NCBI RefSeq assembly: GCF_905203285.1
Contig: NZ_CAJKVK010000020.1
Span: 1 to 25,020 of the forward strand
Length of the DNA: 25,020 nucleotides
Reading direction: 5' to 3'
Source: an uncultured Succinatimonas sp.
GTDB lineage: Bacteria; Pseudomonadota; Gammaproteobacteria; Enterobacterales; Succinivibrionaceae
In this document: positions 1 through 7,850 of the stretch, in pieces
Layout: every line of letters starts with the position of its first letter
Numbering within the stretch: the stretch's first letter is position 1
Made by a program: the position numbers and the translations under genes
Notes under the pieces: model-generated
Databases searched by the model: none
Seen by the model: the letters and a program-made list of their open reading frames with translations, nothing else
Told to the model about the DNA's origin: nothing

Positions 1-1
1 A

Positions 2-106
2 ATTGCTTCAAGAAGAGTATTGCCTTTCCTATTAAAAATCGTTAAACCCGGTAAAGAATATCTCGTATTTAGCGGTAGCGGATCTTTTTGTCCCTGGGAG
101 TGTTAA
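2..106 (+). CDS. Possible 3' tail of an upstream gene
   Basis: One frame is open from the window edge to a TAA at 104-106, giving about 34 residues that end in SGSGSFCPWEC. It is unrecognised. A second frame also stays open to base 35, so the coding call rests only on the lack of stops in AT-rich DNA. A real gene here could belong to the phosphonate locus, but nothing in the sequence shows that. Confidence 0.25.
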   Translation: MASRRVLPFLLKIVKPGKEYLVFSGSGSFCPWEC

Positions 107-254
107 TTTTCGTATTTTTAATGCATAAAACAGCAAAAAACAGCATATAAATTTAATAATTTGCTGTATTTTTATATGACTCATGATCGTGTTTTTTAAG
201 TTTTAAAAATTATTTTCACGATTTTTTCATATAAATTTATTTATATTTCAATTA
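107..254. other. AT-rich intergenic stretch upstream of phnX
   Basis: No gene is visible here. ACAGCA at 130-135 and again at 140-145 can pair with TGCTGT at 162-167. That gives a weak 6-bp stem with T-rich flanks, possibly a poor terminator for whatever lies upstream. TCATGATCGT at 181-190 recurs as TCATGATTGT at 296-305, next to the phnX promoter. Confidence 0.3.
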
Positions 255-291
255 AATAAACCTCTTAACACGGATTTAATAAACTTTTAAC
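255..291 (+). promoter_or_regulatory. Phased repeats upstream of the phn promoter
   Basis: TTAAC (265), TTAAT (276) and TTAAC (287) recur at exactly 11-bp spacing. They lie inside a longer imperfect direct repeat that starts AATAAAC (255-261 and 278-284). The block ends about 10 bp before the likely -35 box. PhoB sites are built from 11-bp direct repeats in this position, so this is a candidate activator site, but the motif is not a clear Pho-box match. Confidence 0.35.
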
Positions 292-301
292 CGTTTCATG
301 A

Positions 302-331
302 TTGTTTGTGCTGTTTTCTCTTTAATATACT
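302..331 (+). promoter_or_regulatory. Likely sigma-70 promoter of the phn operon
   Basis: A TTGTTT -35 box (302-307) and a TATACT -10 box (326-331) are separated by 18 bp. Transcription would start near 338, about 40 bp before phnX. The -35 is weak, which fits a promoter that needs an activator. Confidence 0.45.
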
Positions 332-376
332 GCGTTCAACAAAGCAAAATAAAGCAAAGTTTTAAAGGAAAACAAA

Positions 377-1174
377 ATGTCTTCGCAAAACAAAATATCA
401 GCAGTTGTTTTTGATTGGGCCGGTACCACCGTTGACTACGGTTCAAGCGCCCCCAGTAAAGTTTTTGATATCGTTTTTTCAAAAAACGGCATTAATCTTA
501 CTTTAGATGAGATTAACGGTCCGATGGGTATGGAGAAAAAAGCTCATATCAGATCTTTATTGTCTTTAAATTCAGCAAAACAGCAATGGTTTAAGCATTA
601 CGGCAGAGAGTCCGACGAGAAGGACATTCAAAGGTTATATGAAGAATTTGAGGCTACCTTATATGAAATCGTAGCAGATTACAGCAAGCCTATTGACGGA
701 GTGTTACAGACAGTTATCGCTTTAAGAACTATGGGAATAAAAATCGGATCTACCACCGGGTACAACTCCCAGATGATGGAAAAAGTAATTCCCGCCGCAA
801 AGCAGTTAGGCTATAGCCCTGATTGCGTCGTTACCCCGGATAAAACCGGAGGATACGGTCGTCCTTCTCCTTTCATGCTTTTTGAATGCATGCGTCAATT
901 AAATGTATATCCTCCCCGTTCGGTCGTAAAAGTAGGGGATACCGTCGTCGATATTTTAGAGGGCGTCAATGCGGGAGCTGTCAGTGTCGGCGTGCTTAAG
1001 GGCTCAAACCTGCTCGGATTGTCCGAAGCCGAATACGAATCGATGTCTTATTCCGATCTTAAAGCTAAAAAAGAATTGGCTACCAAAAAATATCTTGAGG
1101 CGGGTGCTGATTACGTACTTGATTCAATAAGCGATCTTCCAGAGCTTATCAACAAGCTCAACGAGACTAAGTAA
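377..1174 (+). CDS. phnX: Phosphonoacetaldehyde hydrolase (phosphonatase)
   Basis: PhnX hydrolyses the C-P bond of phosphonoacetaldehyde to give acetaldehyde and phosphate in the cytoplasm. It is a HAD-superfamily enzyme of 265 residues, close to the usual length. The HAD motif DWAGTTVD is at residues 13-20, with Asp13 as the expected nucleophile. The cap-domain motif GMEKKAHI (51-58) carries Lys54, the expected Schiff-base lysine of phosphonatases. The core motif VGDTVVD lies further on. AAGGAA at 365-370 is well placed for the ATG. It is the first gene of a tight operon with a dehydrogenase and a phosphonate ABC transporter, which supports the substrate. The transaminase PhnW, which normally supplies the substrate, is not in the window. 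Confidence 0.93.
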   Translation: MSSQNKISAVVFDWAGTTVDYGSSAPSKVFDIVFSKNGINLTLDEINGPMGMEKKAHIRSLLSLNSAKQQWFKHYGRESDEKDIQRLYEEFEATLYEIVADYSKPIDGVLQTVIALRTMGIKIGSTTGYNSQMMEKVIPAAKQLGYSPDCVVTPDKTGGYGRPSPFMLFECMRQLNVYPPRSVVKVGDTVVDILEGVNAGAVSVGVLKGSNLLGLSEAEYESMSYSDLKAKKELATKKYLEAGADYVLDSISDLPELINKLNETK

Positions 1175-1188
1175 AGGCAGGATAGGCA

Positions 1189-2319
1189 ATGAATCATTAT
1201 TTCAATCCGGTGAAAATCTGTCAGGGAAAAGGGTGCCTTGCAAAATTACCCGACCTTCTGCAGTCGCTTGTTGCAGATAAAGGATCGGATGTGCTGCTTA
1301 TTGTTTGGTCCGAGTGCGTTCTTGAACATGAAATAATTAAAGATCTTTTAAATAAGCAGGACGGTTATAAGGTTCATCCTGTGGTTTTTACCGCCTCAAA
1401 TCCTTCCGTTCAGGATTTGTTCGGGGTATATGATCATACCCGTAAGCTTAATTTGGGAGCCGTGGTGGGTATCGGCGGCGGATCGGTTCTGGATGTGGCC
1501 AAATCTTTATGTTGTTTGCACGATCTTGATATTTCAAATATCGATGACCTGCGTACGGCAATCATTGATAAGCGCTTTACGGAAAATAAAATGCCGTGGA
1601 TCGGCATACCTACAACCGCAGGCACCGGTAGTGAGGTTACCTGCTGGGCAACGATTTGGGATCCTGAAATAGAAGTAAAGCGTTCGGTTGAAAGCAAAGA
1701 GAACTATGCTTACGCGGCATTAATCGATCCTGATTTGTCTTCAACTTTACCTTTAGCACTTGCGGTCTCTTCAGCACTTGATGCCGTAGCCCACGCTGTA
1801 GAAAGTTATTGGGCAAAAGCGTCAAACTGTGTTTCAAAAGCACTTGCCTTAAGCGCTATCCGTGAAATTATGCTGCATATCGACGGCTTGTTCAGCGAAG
1901 ATTTTGCAGCCCATGATGCAATGTCAAAAGGCAGCATGCTTGCAGGTCTTGCCTTCAGCAATACCAAGACAACCGCCTGCCACTCAATTTCCTATCCTTT
2001 AACCATGCATTATCACATTCCGCACGGAGTGGCGGTAAGCATGCTGCTGGCTCCCGTTTTTACCCTCAACTTGCCGCAAATTGAAGATCCTAAGTCTTTG
2101 CTTGCAGCGTTGGGCGTTAAAGATGCCGATGAGTTTAAAGCACGTATTAACGGGCTTTTGACGCGAGCATCGATTAAAAGCACCTTGTCCCAATGGGGCG
2201 CAGACAAATCGGATATTGAAGCATTGGTTCCTTTATGTATCACCAAGGGCAGAGCCGATAACAATCCGGTTTTATTAACTAATGAAAATATAGCTTCAAT
2301 ACTTGAATCCATCTATTAA
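1189..2319 (+). CDS. Phosphonate-associated iron-containing alcohol dehydrogenase
   Basis: This is a group III, Fe-dependent alcohol dehydrogenase of 376 residues. The nucleotide-binding GGGS is at 97-100. The four metal ligands are in place as Asp198, His202, His265 and His279, with the same spacing as E. coli FucO (196/200/263/277). It starts 15 bases after phnX and ends 15 bases before phnD, so it is co-transcribed. A family of such enzymes is known to sit in phosphonate loci. The natural substrate is unproven: it may reduce the acetaldehyde released by PhnX, or reduce phosphonoacetaldehyde to 2-hydroxyethylphosphonate. The enzyme class is firm and the exact reaction is inference. Confidence 0.85.
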   Translation: MNHYFNPVKICQGKGCLAKLPDLLQSLVADKGSDVLLIVWSECVLEHEIIKDLLNKQDGYKVHPVVFTASNPSVQDLFGVYDHTRKLNLGAVVGIGGGSVLDVAKSLCCLHDLDISNIDDLRTAIIDKRFTENKMPWIGIPTTAGTGSEVTCWATIWDPEIEVKRSVESKENYAYAALIDPDLSSTLPLALAVSSALDAVAHAVESYWAKASNCVSKALALSAIREIMLHIDGLFSEDFAAHDAMSKGSMLAGLAFSNTKTTACHSISYPLTMHYHIPHGVAVSMLLAPVFTLNLPQIEDPKSLLAALGVKDADEFKARINGLLTRASIKSTLSQWGADKSDIEALVPLCITKGRADNNPVLLTNENIASILESIY

Positions 2320-2334
2320 CAAGAGGAAAAGAAA

Positions 2335-3240
2335 ATGAAATTGTTGAATAAAATCACTGCTGCAATCTGTGGCGCGGCAATGTTAGCCGGTATCGGTCAG
2401 GCAGTAGCAGGTGAAGATGACGGAGTATTTACCATTGCTTACGCTCCGAATGAATCAACCACTCAAAGCGCCGACGCAAGAAACGGTTTGGCTAAAGATT
2501 TGGGTGCTTTTTTAGGCTGTGAAGTTGAAGAAATTCAGTCAACTGACTATAACGCCATTGTTGAAGCATTACGTACCGGAAAAGCTGATATGGCATACAT
2601 GGGGTCGCAGGCTTTGGCTCTAGGCGTTACCCGCAGCAAGATGGAGCCTATCGTGATGAAAGCTGCTGACGGCGATAAAGCTAAAGCTATTTACCATTCA
2701 GTTTTTATTGTTAACAGCGCTAACAAAGATATTAACTCCATACAGGATTTCAAGGGCAAGACCATAGCATTTGTTGATCCGGGGTCGACTTCCGGTAATC
2801 TGGTTCCTACTGCCGAGATTATTAAGGCATTCCCTGCAGAAAAGCTTACTTCAGAAGAACTTCACGCAAACGGTGATTTCTTTGAAGCCGTAAGTTTCTC
2901 CGGATCTCATCAGGCCGGTTTGCAGGCTATTGTCAAGGGGGATGTCGACATTGCACCGATTTCCGATCAGATTTTGGCTTCTGAAATCGAGCACGGAAAT
3001 GCTCCCAAAGATGCCGTGCGCATCGTTCACGAATCTGCGGCAATTCCGGCAGAGTGCATGGTTGTAGCCGAGCATGTTGATGCCGATACACGTGCCAAGC
3101 TGCAGCAATTTTTAACCTCATATGATAACGAACAGTATTTTACCGACGTTATTAAGCTGCCGCATTCCCGCTTTGTTCCTTGCAGTATGGCTGATTACGC
3201 GCCGATCATTGAACTTAACAAGATTATCAACGAACTTTAA
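2335..3240 (+). CDS. phnD: Phosphonate ABC transporter substrate-binding protein
   Basis: This is the periplasmic binding protein of the PhnDCE importer, 301 residues. The N-terminus has the form of a signal peptide: a Lys near the start, a hydrophobic stretch from about residue 8 to 20, then a likely AVA|G cut near residue 25. The mature part opens with a YAPNESTTQS segment, and the ADMAYMGSQAL segment is typical of the PhnD/PtxB/PhnS group. Further on, FVDPGSTSGNLVP is the stretch that usually contacts the phosphonate group. GAGG in front of the ATG is a strong ribosome site. The neighbouring phnX suggests that 2-aminoethylphosphonate or a related C2 phosphonate is bound. Confidence 0.9.
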   Translation: MKLLNKITAAICGAAMLAGIGQAVAGEDDGVFTIAYAPNESTTQSADARNGLAKDLGAFLGCEVEEIQSTDYNAIVEALRTGKADMAYMGSQALALGVTRSKMEPIVMKAADGDKAKAIYHSVFIVNSANKDINSIQDFKGKTIAFVDPGSTSGNLVPTAEIIKAFPAEKLTSEELHANGDFFEAVSFSGSHQAGLQAIVKGDVDIAPISDQILASEIEHGNAPKDAVRIVHESAAIPAECMVVAEHVDADTRAKLQQFLTSYDNEQYFTDVIKLPHSRFVPCSMADYAPIIELNKIINEL

Positions 3241-3261
3241 TAACAAAACGGGCATGTAAAA

Positions 3262-4047
3262 ATGAAAACAATCTTGAAATTTGACGGCGTAAGCAAAATT
3301 TACTCAAATGGCGTACATGCTCTTAAAAACGTGTCATTTGAGATTAAAGAAGGAGAGTTTGTCTCAATTATCGGACCGTCGGGCTCCGGTAAATCAACTC
3401 TTCTGCGCGCCGTCAATCAATTAATCACGATTTCTGAAGGAAAAATCATTCTTGATGACGAGGAGATCTCAAAGCAAAAAGGAAAAGATCTGCGTAATCA
3501 GCGCCGTAAGGTAGGAATGATTTTTCAAAATTACAATTTAGTTTACAGCTTATCGGTTTTACAGAATGTCCTACACGGACGCCTTGGCTATATGAGCGGT
3601 TTAAACGGTATTTTAGGCCGCTATAAGGAAGAAGATAAGATTGAGGCTTTAAATCTTTTAAATGAACTAGGACTTAAAGATTTTGCTTATAACCGGGCAG
3701 CCGATCTTTCCGGAGGACAAAAACAGCGTGTCGGCATTGCCAGAGCAATTATGCAAAATCCTAAGATCCTTTTGTGTGATGAACCCATAGCCTCTCTTGA
3801 TCCGTCAAGCGCTAAAACCATTATGGATTTGCTTAAATCCATGACGGCAAAACGTAATATCGCGTGTCTTGTAAATCTTCACCAACTGGATGTTGCGGTC
3901 AATTATTCAACCCGTATTATCGGCTTGGCAAAAGGTGAAGTGATGTTTAACGACAGTCCTTGTAATTTAAACGCAGCCATGATTGAAAAGATTTACGGTA
4001 CTTCCCGTGAAAATCTCATGATAGGAAACACACAAAATGCATCCTAA
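3262..4047 (+). CDS. phnC: Phosphonate ABC transporter ATP-binding protein
   Basis: PhnC is the cytoplasmic ATPase that drives phosphonate import. The 261 residues hold Walker A GPSGSGKST (38-46), a Q-loop near FQN (88-90), the signature LSGGQ (149-153) and Walker B ILLCDEP (169-175), followed by the H-loop histidine in LVNLHQLD. All catalytic positions are present. It starts 21 bases after phnD and overlaps the first phnE by 11 bases, so the transporter genes are translationally linked. The ribosome site before the ATG is weak (CGGGCA). Confidence 0.93.
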   Translation: MKTILKFDGVSKIYSNGVHALKNVSFEIKEGEFVSIIGPSGSGKSTLLRAVNQLITISEGKIILDDEEISKQKGKDLRNQRRKVGMIFQNYNLVYSLSVLQNVLHGRLGYMSGLNGILGRYKEEDKIEALNLLNELGLKDFAYNRAADLSGGQKQRVGIARAIMQNPKILLCDEPIASLDPSSAKTIMDLLKSMTAKRNIACLVNLHQLDVAVNYSTRIIGLAKGEVMFNDSPCNLNAAMIEKIYGTSRENLMIGNTQNAS

Positions 4048-4837
4048 GATCCCGCTAATCCCGCAAGATCTCAAAAAGCTTTATACGGGATTTTTAATCG
4101 TAACTGTAATAGTATTCTGCATCAGTACTTTTGTTACAAAATTTAATGTTTTTACTTTGTTTGCAAACGGAGACTCAATTTGGAAGTTTGTAAGTGAAGA
4201 TTTCTTTCCGCCCAAGCTTCCGAAAATGAATCGTTTGCCTGATGTTATGGAAAGTATATTGGTGACATTAGCTCTTGCTATGGCATCAACTACTATTGCA
4301 GCAATTCTAGCTTTTGTTACTGCTTTGTTCGGCAGTGAAAAGATTTCTCCTTTCCCCAAAACTGCCAAGTTCGTACGCGGCTTTGCGACATTTTTAAGAA
4401 ACATCCCAACCTTGGTATGGGCTTTTATTTTGTTTTCATCTTTGGGTATCGGAACCGGTGTCGGCTTTATCGCTTTATGTATTACAAGCTTTGCCTTTAT
4501 GGTAAGAGCTTTTGTCGAGACCATGGAAGATGTGTCAAATGATTGTGTCGAGAGTCTTGAGGCTGTAGGCGCTACATTCTTTCAACGCGTAAGCCAGGCA
4601 ATTTTGCCGTCATGTTTAAGCGGTTTTATCGCATGGTTTTTATATTGTATTGAAGTCAACATCCGTGCTTCCACCATCGTTGGTATGGTGGGCGGCGGCG
4701 GTGTCGGCCTGACCTTGTTCTCGTACATTAAGACTTTCCATTATGACATTGCTTTTAGCATCATTTTAATGATCGCCGTAATGGTAATTTTGGTTGATCA
4801 ATTAACCGGCAAATTGCGTAAGGAGCTTTTAAAATGA
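4037..4837 (+). CDS. phnE: Phosphonate ABC transporter permease 1
   Basis: This is an inner-membrane subunit of the PhnDCE importer, 266 residues with five or six predicted membrane helices, the first at about 17-34 and the last at about 238-257. The coupling loop that docks on the ATPase (EAA motif) reads ESLEAVGAT at 172-180 and ends in a conserved LP at 190-191. The family segment VEVNIRAST-like is seen as IEVNIRASTIVGMVGGGGVG, at about 205-224. It overlaps phnC by 11 bases and the next permease by 4. The second, non-identical permease suggests the two form a heterodimer. Confidence 0.9.
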   Translation: MHPKIPLIPQDLKKLYTGFLIVTVIVFCISTFVTKFNVFTLFANGDSIWKFVSEDFFPPKLPKMNRLPDVMESILVTLALAMASTTIAAILAFVTALFGSEKISPFPKTAKFVRGFATFLRNIPTLVWAFILFSSLGIGTGVGFIALCITSFAFMVRAFVETMEDVSNDCVESLEAVGATFFQRVSQAILPSCLSGFIAWFLYCIEVNIRASTIVGMVGGGGVGLTLFSYIKTFHYDIAFSIILMIAVMVILVDQLTGKLRKELLK

Positions 4838-5661
4838 GTGAAATTGTTATGGACGACGTTTTTGCGCAGCAGCAAAAGACTCCAAAAATCCCGGTTAAAT
4901 GTAAAGACAGAAACAAAGCCATCCCTGTATTTTTGTGGTCGGTTTTGTTTCTTGCCATTGTCAGTCTTTTGTATCTTGACATTAATTGGTCGAAAATTTT
5001 AAGCCGTATTCCCGATATCGGTACGGTATTTTGGAATTTAGGACATTATGATTTTTCTAAAATTGATTTAATCTTAACCTCATTGCTTGACACCATATGT
5101 ATTGCGGTCCTTTCATTGCTGTACAGCATGGTGTTAGGCATCTTTTTTGGCATGTTTGCCGCACGCAACGTGTTTAAGATTAATGCTCTGTCGGTTTTCG
5201 TGCAGTCGTTCTTCTCTTTTTTAAGAGCGGTTCCTACTCCTATTTGGGTTCTTTTAATGCTCGTATGTTTAGGTATGGGACCTGAAGCCGGTGTTGCCGG
5301 TCTTTGCGTACATACTACGGCTTTTTTCACTAAGTCTTTTGCCCAGAGTTTTGAAAGCATCCCGGAGGAGACCTTGGAGGCATTGGAAGCAACGGGAACG
5401 ACTCGCGTAAATGTGTTCTTTAATGCGGTATTGCCTGCAGCCTTGTCACAGATTGTCGCATGGTGCGGCATGCGTCTTGAGGTTAATTTCTCCGAGTGCA
5501 CGATTTTAGGAATGGTCGGTGCCGGCGGTGTGGGTTTTGTGATTTCTACCAGTTTGCAAGGCTACGATTATGGTACTGCCGGTGTGGCAATTACTCTTGT
5601 TTTCATTGTTGCCTACTGCATTGAGCGTATGTTCGTAAGAATCAAGAAAAAGTTTAACTAA
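4834..5661 (+). CDS. phnE: Phosphonate ABC transporter permease 2
   Basis: This is a second permease subunit, 275 residues, paralogous to the gene before it. The N-terminal 28 residues are cytoplasmic and charged. Helices follow at about 30-48, 82-108 and 128-150. The EAA coupling loop reads LEALEATGTT (181-190) with a conserved LP at 200-201, followed by LEVNFSECTILGMVGAGGVG. The start codon lies in an ATGA overlap with the stop of the first permease, a sign of translational coupling. Having two phnE genes is common in phosphonate loci. A terminator follows 26 bases after the stop, so this is the last gene of the operon. Confidence 0.9.
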   Translation: MSEIVMDDVFAQQQKTPKIPVKCKDRNKAIPVFLWSVLFLAIVSLLYLDINWSKILSRIPDIGTVFWNLGHYDFSKIDLILTSLLDTICIAVLSLLYSMVLGIFFGMFAARNVFKINALSVFVQSFFSFLRAVPTPIWVLLMLVCLGMGPEAGVAGLCVHTTAFFTKSFAQSFESIPEETLEALEATGTTRVNVFFNAVLPAALSQIVAWCGMRLEVNFSECTILGMVGAGGVGFVISTSLQGYDYGTAGVAITLVFIVAYCIERMFVRIKKKFN

Positions 5662-5686
5662 AAAACTCCAGTGTTTTCGTTATTTG

Positions 5687-5719
5687 CACCTGACGGTTTA
5701 GGCTGTCGGGTGTTTTTTT
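5687..5719 (+). terminator. Rho-independent terminator of the phn operon
   Basis: CACCTGAC (5687-5694) pairs with GTCGGGTG (5705-5712), with one G-U pair. Seven T follow directly (5713-5719). Confidence 0.85.
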
Positions 5720-5746
5720 GTCAAATTGGTAAATAAAAAGATAGGG

Positions 5747-5778
5747 ATATTTTCAAAAATCTCGTTTTTTGAAAATAT
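5747..5778. repeat. AT-rich inverted repeat, 13-bp arms
   Basis: ATATTTTCAAAAA (5747-5759) is followed by its exact reverse complement (5766-5778) after a 6-base spacer. It sits between two convergent transcription units and their terminators. It could be a back-up terminator or a protein-binding palindrome. The rest of 5720-5868 shows no gene. Confidence 0.6.
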
Positions 5779-5861
5779 TTATGTTTTTTAGACTCTTTAA
5801 AATCATTTTTGTTGTAGAAGAGAACGAATAGGTCTTTTAAGAGAATGTAAAAAGTTTTATA

Positions 5862-5891
5862 TAATAAAGCAGACCTGTATAACAGGTCTGC
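5862..5891 (-). terminator. Terminator of the metal ATPase unit
   Basis: GCAGACCTGT (5869-5878) and ACAGGTCTGC (5882-5891) form a perfect 10-bp stem with a 3-base loop. On the - strand the stem is followed by a T-rich run, and it lies 18 bases past the ATPase stop codon. Confidence 0.8.
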
Positions 5892-5909
5892 CGACTATTG
5901 CACATATAA

Positions 5910-7793
5910 CTAGAGCTTTTTAACAAAGAGGGCTCTTATTGCGTTTAACACCGCAAGGATCATGACACCGACATCAGCAAAGATGGCAAACCACATATTG
6001 GCGATACCTACAGCACCTAAAATTAGGCAGGCAACCTTAATTCCGATGGCAAATACGATATTCTGATATACGATGCTAAGGCATTTGCGGGAGATTTTAA
6101 TTGCTTTGGCAATTTTGCTCGGATCGTCATCCATGAGCACGACGTCTGCAGCTTCGATTGCCGCGTCGGAGCCCATTGCTCCCATAGCGATACCGATATC
6201 AGCGCGGGACAGTACCGGAGCGTCGTTGATTCCGTCGCCGACAAAAGCAAGTTTGGCTTTTTCAGGCTTTCTACTGATGAGATCTTCAACTTTTTGTACT
6301 TTGCCTTCAGGCAGCAGCTCACTGTAGACCTCGTCAATGCCGAGAGTCGAAGCTACCTGATTGGCCACTGCTTTGGCATCCCCCGTGAGCATAACCGTCT
6401 TTTCAACGCCGGAACGCTTTAATTCGGAGACTGCTTCTTTGGCGTGTGGTTTTATTATGTCCGAGATGATGATATGTCCGGCATATTCCTTGTCAATTGC
6501 AACATGGACGATGGTTCCTACCTGATGGCAGGGAATGGCAACAACTCCGACATGATCCATGAGTTTTGCGTTGCCGACTGCAACATTATGTCCGTCAACT
6601 TCGGCAATAATTCCTTTGCCGCTTAATTCGGTGATATTGCCGACGCGCTTGCGGTCGATAAATTTGCCGTAAGCCTTTTGCAGACTCTTGCTTATAGGAT
6701 GGGATGAAGAGCATTCGGCGACAGCGGCAAGCTCAATGACTTTTTTAGGCTCCAGCTTTGAGTGATGGACTCCGTTTACCTCAAATACGCCTTGAGTTAA
6801 GGTTCCTGTCTTGTCAAAAACCACATATTTGGTTTTTGATAATGTTTCCATGTAATTTGAACCTTTAATCAATATTCCTTCGCGGCTTGATCCGCCGATT
6901 CCGGCAAAAAATGACAGAGGAATGCTTATTACCAGGGCGCACGGGCAGCTTATTACAAGGAAGGTAAGAGCTCGGTAAATCCAATCGTCAAACATAGGCT
7001 CAAGGTTTAAAGCTGTCATGCGAACAAGTGGAGGCACTATTGCTAAAATCAAGGCGGCAATACATACAATCGGAGTATAAACGCGGGCAAATTTTGAGAT
7101 GAAGTCTTCTGACTTTGATTTTCTTGAACTGGCGTTTTCCACCAAATCCAAAATTTTTGAAACGGTTGATTCTCCAAAGTCTTTAGTTGTCTGAATTCTG
7201 ATGACTCCGGTAAGGTTAATTGATCCGCTTACTATTTCATCACCTACGGAGACATCACGCGGCAAGCTTTCTCCGGTTAAAGCCGCGGTGTTAAGACTGC
7301 TTGACCCTTGAACCAGAATTCCGTCGATAGGGACTTTTTCGCCTGGGTTGATGACAATGATGCTGCCTATTCCCACCTCGTCAGGATCGACTTTGGTAAT
7401 TTTTCCGTTTTGCTCCAAATTGGCGTAATCAGGGCGGATGTCCATAAGTTCACTAATATTGCGTCTGCTTTTTCCTACCGCATAACTCTGGAACCATTCT
7501 CCGATTTGATAAAAGAGCATTACTGCGACGGCTTCGGTGTAATCTCCGCTTTTATATAAGCCAAGTGCAATAGCGCCTACGGTGGCTACTGTCATCAAAA
7601 AGCTTTCATCAAACATCTGGCGGTTCTTTATACCTTTTAGGGCTTTTAACAATATGTCATAGCCGATTATGAGGTATACGACCATATAAAGGATAAATTT
7701 AAGATAACCTTGGACAGGTGAAAATCCTAAAGCAATCAGCATGGCTATGGAAATTAAAATGCGCCATAACATTATTTTTTGTTTTTTGGACAT
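5910..7793 (-). CDS. Zn2+/Cd2+/Pb2+-exporting P1B-type ATPase lacking a fused HMA domain
   Basis: This inner-membrane pump exports soft divalent metals using ATP. The 627 residues hold the actuator motif TGES (173-176), the metal-site CPC in helix 6 (283-285), the phosphorylation motif DKTGT (327-331, Asp327), an SSHP nucleotide-domain motif (about 361-364) and the hinge GDGIND. The last helix carries ADVGVMILAVLNA with Asp607, matching the Zn/Cd class (ZntA/CadA) rather than the copper class. The protein begins directly at the first helix pair, without the N-terminal metal-binding domain usual in ZntA. That domain is encoded by the small gene just upstream. The start has a GAGG/GAGAG ribosome site. 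The closest named families are ZntA and CadA. Confidence 0.92.
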   Translation of the reverse strand: MSKKQKIMLWRILISIAMLIALGFSPVQGYLKFILYMVVYLIIGYDILLKALKGIKNRQMFDESFLMTVATVGAIALGLYKSGDYTEAVAVMLFYQIGEWFQSYAVGKSRRNISELMDIRPDYANLEQNGKITKVDPDEVGIGSIIVINPGEKVPIDGILVQGSSSLNTAALTGESLPRDVSVGDEIVSGSINLTGVIRIQTTKDFGESTVSKILDLVENASSRKSKSEDFISKFARVYTPIVCIAALILAIVPPLVRMTALNLEPMFDDWIYRALTFLVISCPCALVISIPLSFFAGIGGSSREGILIKGSNYMETLSKTKYVVFDKTGTLTQGVFEVNGVHHSKLEPKKVIELAAVAECSSSHPISKSLQKAYGKFIDRKRVGNITELSGKGIIAEVDGHNVAVGNAKLMDHVGVVAIPCHQVGTIVHVAIDKEYAGHIIISDIIKPHAKEAVSELKRSGVEKTVMLTGDAKAVANQVASTLGIDEVYSELLPEGKVQKVEDLISRKPEKAKLAFVGDGINDAPVLSRADIGIAMGAMGSDAAIEAADVVLMDDDPSKIAKAIKISRKCLSIVYQNIVFAIGIKVACLILGAVGIANMWFAIFADVGVMILAVLNAIRALFVKKL

Positions 7794-7822
7794 TTGATTT
7801 GCTCTCGCCTCTAAGTAAATAA

Positions 7823-7840
7823 GCCTCTTATTTAAGAGGC
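7823..7840 (-). promoter_or_regulatory. Hairpin between the HMA gene and the ATPase gene
   Basis: GCCTCTTA (7823-7830) and TAAGAGGC (7833-7840) are exact reverse complements. On the - strand they form a stem 11 bases after the HMA stop codon, followed by a loose T-rich run. A third related copy, GCCTCTAA, lies at 7808-7815 near the ATPase ribosome site. The hairpin may act as a partial terminator or mRNA stabiliser, lowering pump output relative to the HMA protein. Confidence 0.5.
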
Positions 7841-7850
7841 CTTGTTTTCA

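Noticed and set aside
4081..4524. 147-codon open frame antisense to the first phnE
   Set aside because: It lies wholly inside a clear ABC permease gene, has no family motif or ribosome site, and reads as a low-complexity shadow of the permease.
5046..5501. 151-codon open frame antisense to the second phnE
   Set aside because: Same reason: the opposite strand carries an intact permease with its EAA loop, and the antisense product has no recognisable domain.
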